A stretch of DNA of 64,000 nucleotides from Kiritimatiellales bacterium (GTDB taxonomy: Bacteria > Verrucomicrobiota > Kiritimatiellia > Kiritimatiellales > Tichowtungiaceae): assembly GCA_041656295.1 (NCBI GenBank), contig JBBADV010000006.1, positions 62,001-126,000 on the forward strand, read 5' to 3'. Both the position numbers and the translations under genes were made by a program. This document shows positions 60,319-64,000 of the stretch, piece after piece (the stretch's first letter is position 1; every line of letters starts with the position of its first letter). Under the pieces are notes generated by a model, which made no database searches, was not told the DNA's origin, and worked only from the letters and a program-made list of their open reading frames with translations.

Positions 60319-61179
60319 GTGAAAAAACGTTTCAGGATATTTTGTGCGTTCTGCGGATTGATTCTGTATGCCGGAGCCTGTTTTCCGGTGGATTGGAAAT
60401 ATCTGGATAACGGCACCGTGCGGATTGGTGTAGACCGGTCACGCGGTGCGTGCATCGGTTATTTTGCGGAAAGCAGCACCGGAAGAAATCTGCTTAATCA
60501 CTACGACGAAGGCCGCTTCATTCAGCAGTCCTACTACGGTGCGCCGGACGGTTCGGTTTTTATGAACATGCCATGGACATACAATCCCGTACAGGGCGGA
60601 AGCGGCATCGGAAAGCCTTCCCGCGTACTGGAATTTAAAGCCGGAAAAAACTCGTTATATGCCAGAGTTAAGCCGCGCAACTGGCCGGGCGGCGGGTTTT
60701 GTCCGGATACCGTCATGGAAGAGACGGTTACACTCTCCGGTTCTGTTGCGCGGATTCATTTTACAATGATTTATACCGGAGAAGATCAGGGACCACCGCG
60801 CTATCAGGAAATGCCCGCAGTCTTTGTTGACGCCACGTTTTCCAATCTCGTATATACGGCGGAAAACGGCCTTGTTCGCCGGGTTCCCGGCTGGCCGAAT
60901 GAAAACGGAATCGCACCGGAAAGCTGGCTGGCGTATCTCGACGGCACGGATTGGGGCATTGGAATTTATGTGCCCAGCACGACCAACTTTACTTGTTATC
61001 GTTTCAGGGCAGAATTCAATGAATTCGGCCCCGATGTCCCGGCTTGTTCGTATGTCGGCCCGCTTCGGAATTTTGCGCTGACAAAGGGCCTGACGGTTGA
61101 GTACGACGTGTTTTTGACTATTGGTACGTTGAATGAAATTCGCCAAACAGTTGAAAGGATAAAAAATGAATCCGAGTGA
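60319..61179 (+). CDS. secreted protein of unknown function, paralogue 2
   Basis: 286 residues from a GTG at 60319 with GAGG 7 bases upstream. A signal peptide is seen (ILYAGACFPVD). The body YLDNGTVRIGVDRSRGACIGYFAESSTGRNLLNHYDEGRF is nearly the same as paralogue 1 at 58311, including the IQQSYYG block and GYFAESS. The repeated unit of this protein plus URO-D implies one duplicated module. It overlaps the next gene by 14 bases. Confidence 0.65.
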   Translation: MKKRFRIFCAFCGLILYAGACFPVDWKYLDNGTVRIGVDRSRGACIGYFAESSTGRNLLNHYDEGRFIQQSYYGAPDGSVFMNMPWTYNPVQGGSGIGKPSRVLEFKAGKNSLYARVKPRNWPGGGFCPDTVMEETVTLSGSVARIHFTMIYTGEDQGPPRYQEMPAVFVDATFSNLVYTAENGLVRRVPGWPNENGIAPESWLAYLDGTDWGIGIYVPSTTNFTCYRFRAEFNEFGPDVPACSYVGPLRNFALTKGLTVEYDVFLTIGTLNEIRQTVERIKNESE

Positions 61180-64000
61180 GTTTAAAAATCCATCGATTGA
61201 ATGGCGCGGTAAACCGTTCTGGGCATGGAACGGCAAACTGGAAAAAGACGAACTGCTGCGTCAGATCCATGTGATGAAAGAGATGGGCTTCGGCGGATTT
61301 TTCATGCACTCGCGCACCGGACTCGAAACAGAATATCTCGGTGACGAATGGTTTGAACTGATTAATGCCTGTGCCGATGAAGCAGAAAAAACCGGACTGG
61401 AAGCATGGCTGTACGATGAAGACCGCTGGCCGTCAGGCCTCGCCGGCGGCATGGTCACTCAGCATCCGGAATTCCGGCAGAAAGCGATTCTGCTGGAGAT
61501 TGACCCGGCGGAATCGCGCGACAATGTTATTTATGAAACCACCGGCGATCTGGACGGCGTGATCTGTACCAATCTCGGCGCTGGAAAAAACCGGATTCGT
61601 TTTTCAATTATAGAGCAGGGGCACAGCGGCTTTTATAACGGCTTTACCTATGTCGATACGATGAACCGCGCCGCAACCGAAGCCTTTTTAAAATGCACGC
61701 ATGAAAAATATGCGCAGAAATGCGGTGGACGATTGGGCAAATCCATCAAAGGTATTTTCACCGACGAACCGCATCGCGGCGCCGTGATGGACGGTTTTTC
61801 AATGTATGTGGAAAACGGGGAATACACAACGCCGTATACGCCGGAGTTGTTTACTGAGTTTAAAAAACGGTTCGGTTATGATCTGCAGGAAAAACTGCCG
61901 GAGCTGTTTTTTCACGTTAACGGCGAACGTGTTTCGCAAGTCAAATGGCATTATATTGAACTGCTTCAGCAGCTTTTTATCGAAAACTTTGCAAAACCGT
62001 GTCAGGAGTGGTGCCGGAAACATCATCTCATATTAACCGGACACGTTTTACATGAAGACAATCTTACAGCGCAAACGGCAATGTGCGGATCGATCATGCG
62101 CTATTATGAGCACATGGATTATCCCGGCGTGGATGTGCTGACTGAGGGCAATCGTAATTACTGGATCGTTAAGCAGCTGACCTCCGCCGCGCGGCAGACC
62201 GGCAAAACGCATCTGCTCTCAGAACTGTACGGCTGCACCGGCTGGCAGATGCCGTCTGCCGGGCATAAAGCCGTCGGTGACTGGCAGGCGCTGCTCGGCA
62301 TTAATCTGCGCTGTCATCACCTTGCATGGTACACCATGCGCGGCGAAGCCAAACGCGATTTTCCGGCGAGCATTCTGCATCAGTCACCGTGGTATAAAGA
62401 ATACAAACATGTGGAAGATTATTTTGCCCGTTTCAGCCTCATGATGGCGCAGGGCGAGCCGGTTTGCGATTTGCTAATAGTAAATCCAGTAGAAAGTTTT
62501 TGGGCGCAGATTTATCCGGGCTGGTCAAAAAACCTTGTACTGCAGGATGATCATCTGAAAACACTGGAGCAAAGCTATCAAATGCTTTTTACCTGGCTGC
62601 TGGAAAGTCAGGTCGACTTTGATTACGGTGATGAAGAGATGCTCTCGCGTCTGGCGTCAATTGACGGCGACATATTAAATGTCGGCAGTGCGAAATATAA
62701 GACCGTATTAATTTCCGGCATGGAAACCATCCGTTCAACGACTGTTGAACTGCTGAAAAAATTTGAAGCAACCGGCGGAAACGTCATTATCGCCGGCGAC
62801 ACACCGGGCTATGTAAATGCCCTCAAAGCAAACATTCCAGATTTTAAGAAAGTTGAATTTTTAAAGAATGCAGTTTTGTCCGCTGTGCCGGCACCGGCAG
62901 CAACGGTTGATGCCGCCGATATTTTCGGTCAATTGCGCCGCACCGAAACCGGACTGATTTTTGCGGCGCTGAATGTGGATCGTGACCACCGGCGTGAAAA
63001 CGCCACCGTGCGCATTAAAACAGAACTGCCGGTATTTGAATGGAACTGTGAAACCGGCGCAATCTGCGCCGTTGAAACCGTCAACGAAAACGGCTGGCAG
63101 ACCTTTGCTGTTGATTTTCCAGCCGGTGGACAAAAACTTTGGATTGCCAGTGTAGACGCGACACCTTCGTCGCGTTTCTCTGAACCGGCAGAACGCGGCG
63201 CGGGTTCCGCGTCTACGATTAACGGTCCGTTTGACTATGCTCTGTCCGAACCGAACATTTGCGTGCTGGATTCCGCGCAGTTCCGGTTGAACAATGAATA
63301 TCTGCAGCCGGAAATGGACGTGCTGAAAATTGATCAGCAGGTGCGCGACCGTTACGGCGTAATGCGGCGCGGCGGTGAAATGCTGCAGCCGTGGTTTACC
63401 GCACAGCATCCGATCAAAGAGTTGTGTCCGGTTGAACTGCGTTTCACCTTTGAAATTAAAACAATACCGGAATGGATTGATCTGGTCATAGAAGAGCCGG
63501 AAAACTTCGCTGTGGAAATCAACGGTACAGCGCTTGATTTTGCCGGCGCGCAGCGGTGGATTGATATTGCGTTTCACCGCATCCGGATTCCGGCACCGTG
63601 TTTAAAAACCGGCACTAACGAAATCACTTTGAAAACACAATATACCGAAAACAGCAATCTGGAAGCCATTTATCTGCTCGGAAATTTCGGCGTAGAACTT
63701 GCCGGTGCGGTGCGCCGAATTATTCCGGCACCGGAAAAACTGAATGCCGGCGACATCTGTCTGCAAGGCTTCCCGTTTTATTCCGGCGGTGTAATTTACC
63801 GCGTTCCGCTGCCCGAAAATGCACGGCGGTTGCGTCTGCCGGCGATCGCCGGCGCCTGCGCGAAAGTCAACGGACAGATCCTCGGCTGGGACCCGTTTGA
63901 AGCGGATGTGTCGGATTACACCGGCGCGGTGGATGTTGAAATTATTTTAACCCGACGCAACACTTTCGGACCGTTACATGACGCCGTGAAAAACCGGGAA
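61166..64000 (+). CDS. GH106-like glycosidase, 3' end cut by window
   Basis: At least 945 residues, running off the window with no stop. GAAAGGAT precedes the ATG. It has no signal peptide. The N-terminal barrel reads PFWAWNGKLEKDELLRQIHVMKEMGFGGFFMHSRTGLETEYLG and IFTDEPHRGAVMDGF, which fits the GH106-type (alpha-L-rhamnosidase-like) pattern. Later beta domains (about 480-945) are of the GH2-like jelly-roll kind. An in-frame palindromic repeat occupies residues about 663-684. Rhamnosidase activity is inferred, not shown. Confidence 0.7.
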   Translation, partial: MNPSEFKNPSIEWRGKPFWAWNGKLEKDELLRQIHVMKEMGFGGFFMHSRTGLETEYLGDEWFELINACADEAEKTGLEAWLYDEDRWPSGLAGGMVTQHPEFRQKAILLEIDPAESRDNVIYETTGDLDGVICTNLGAGKNRIRFSIIEQGHSGFYNGFTYVDTMNRAATEAFLKCTHEKYAQKCGGRLGKSIKGIFTDEPHRGAVMDGFSMYVENGEYTTPYTPELFTEFKKRFGYDLQEKLPELFFHVNGERVSQVKWHYIELLQQLFIENFAKPCQEWCRKHHLILTGHVLHEDNLTAQTAMCGSIMRYYEHMDYPGVDVLTEGNRNYWIVKQLTSAARQTGKTHLLSELYGCTGWQMPSAGHKAVGDWQALLGINLRCHHLAWYTMRGEAKRDFPASILHQSPWYKEYKHVEDYFARFSLMMAQGEPVCDLLIVNPVESFWAQIYPGWSKNLVLQDDHLKTLEQSYQMLFTWLLESQVDFDYGDEEMLSRLASIDGDILNVGSAKYKTVLISGMETIRSTTVELLKKFEATGGNVIIAGDTPGYVNALKANIPDFKKVEFLKNAVLSAVPAPAATVDAADIFGQLRRTETGLIFAALNVDRDHRRENATVRIKTELPVFEWNCETGAICAVETVNENGWQTFAVDFPAGGQKLWIASVDATPSSRFSEPAERGAGSASTINGPFDYALSEPNICVLDSAQFRLNNEYLQPEMDVLKIDQQVRDRYGVMRRGGEMLQPWFTAQHPIKELCPVELRFTFEIKTIPEWIDLVIEEPENFAVEINGTALDFAGAQRWIDIAFHRIRIPAPCLKTGTNEITLKTQYTENSNLEAIYLLGNFGVELAGAVRRIIPAPEKLNAGDICLQGFPFYSGGVIYRVPLPENARRLRLPAIAGACAKVNGQILGWDPFEADVSDYTGAVDVEIILTRRNTFGPLHDAVKNRE
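63152..63216. repeat. GTAGACGCG palindromic repeat in frame in the GH106-like gene
   Basis: 65 bases from GTAGAC to GTCTAC, diverged from the apbE copy but with the same end sequences. It adds about 22 residues (SVDATPSSRFSEPAERGAGS and SAST) to the protein without a stop or frame change. Confidence 0.8.

Overview
The window looks like chromosomal DNA of a Kiritimatiellae-type bacterium (Kiritimatiellota / PVC group). This is an inference from gene content, not from a marker gene: a dense set of Cys-type formylglycine sulfatases, a PEP-CTERM protein with autotransporter-type beta-strand repeats, URO-D-like proteins scattered among glycan genes, a four-helix-bundle (S23-like) cassette, and several families of short palindromic repeats. 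No rRNA, tRNA, CRISPR array or cas operon was seen.

Bases 1 to about 10,300 are the left part of a Mu-like transposable prophage, read mostly on the minus strand. A plus-strand repressor-like gene faces the phage end, and a Ner-like regulator, MuA (DDE transposase), MuB, Gam, GemA and Mor follow on the minus strand. After Mor come a winged-helix protein, a protein with Cas7/RAMP-like motifs, one oddly oriented plus-strand gene, a 3-TM holin, DUF2730-like and winged-helix proteins, and the start of a gp27 (DUF3486) gene. The phage terminus lies between 9,890 and about 10,300, marked by TGTCGTTAA repeats. The other end is outside the window.

Bases 10,450 to 33,200 are host genes with little common theme: proBA, a rubredoxin-like protein, an ArsR-methyltransferase fusion coupled to ahcY, ruvA and ruvB separated by a mobile-looking four-helix-bundle cassette, a radical SAM protein, an AraC/URO-D pair, tag, hrpB, apbE, HAD phosphatases, a Na/Pi transporter, a REP-flanked RAYT transposase, trmB and an M42 peptidase. 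Several palindromic repeats sit here, and two families have entered genes in frame: three tandem-like copies in hrpB, one in apbE, and one in the terminal glycosidase gene.

Bases 32,100 to 64,000 are a sulfated-glycan utilisation locus. A LacI regulator is divergent from a tightly coupled operon of about 15 kb: a GH78 rhamnosidase, a GPH symporter, two sulfatases, a URO-D-like protein, a six-hairpin glycosidase and three more sulfatases. A convergent minus-strand sulfatase follows. A second plus-strand run holds a PEP-CTERM surface protein, two tandem lectin-like paralogues, two sulfatases, two paralogues of an unrecognised secreted protein, a URO-D-like protein with a truncated copy, and a GH106-like glycosidase cut by the window end. 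Eight sulfatases in total, all with a Cys-type CxPxR motif, plus GH78 and GH106-like enzymes point to a sulfated, probably rhamnose-containing polysaccharide. No sulfatase-maturing enzyme is in view. Within the run, duplications and gene fossils show that the locus is still being rearranged.
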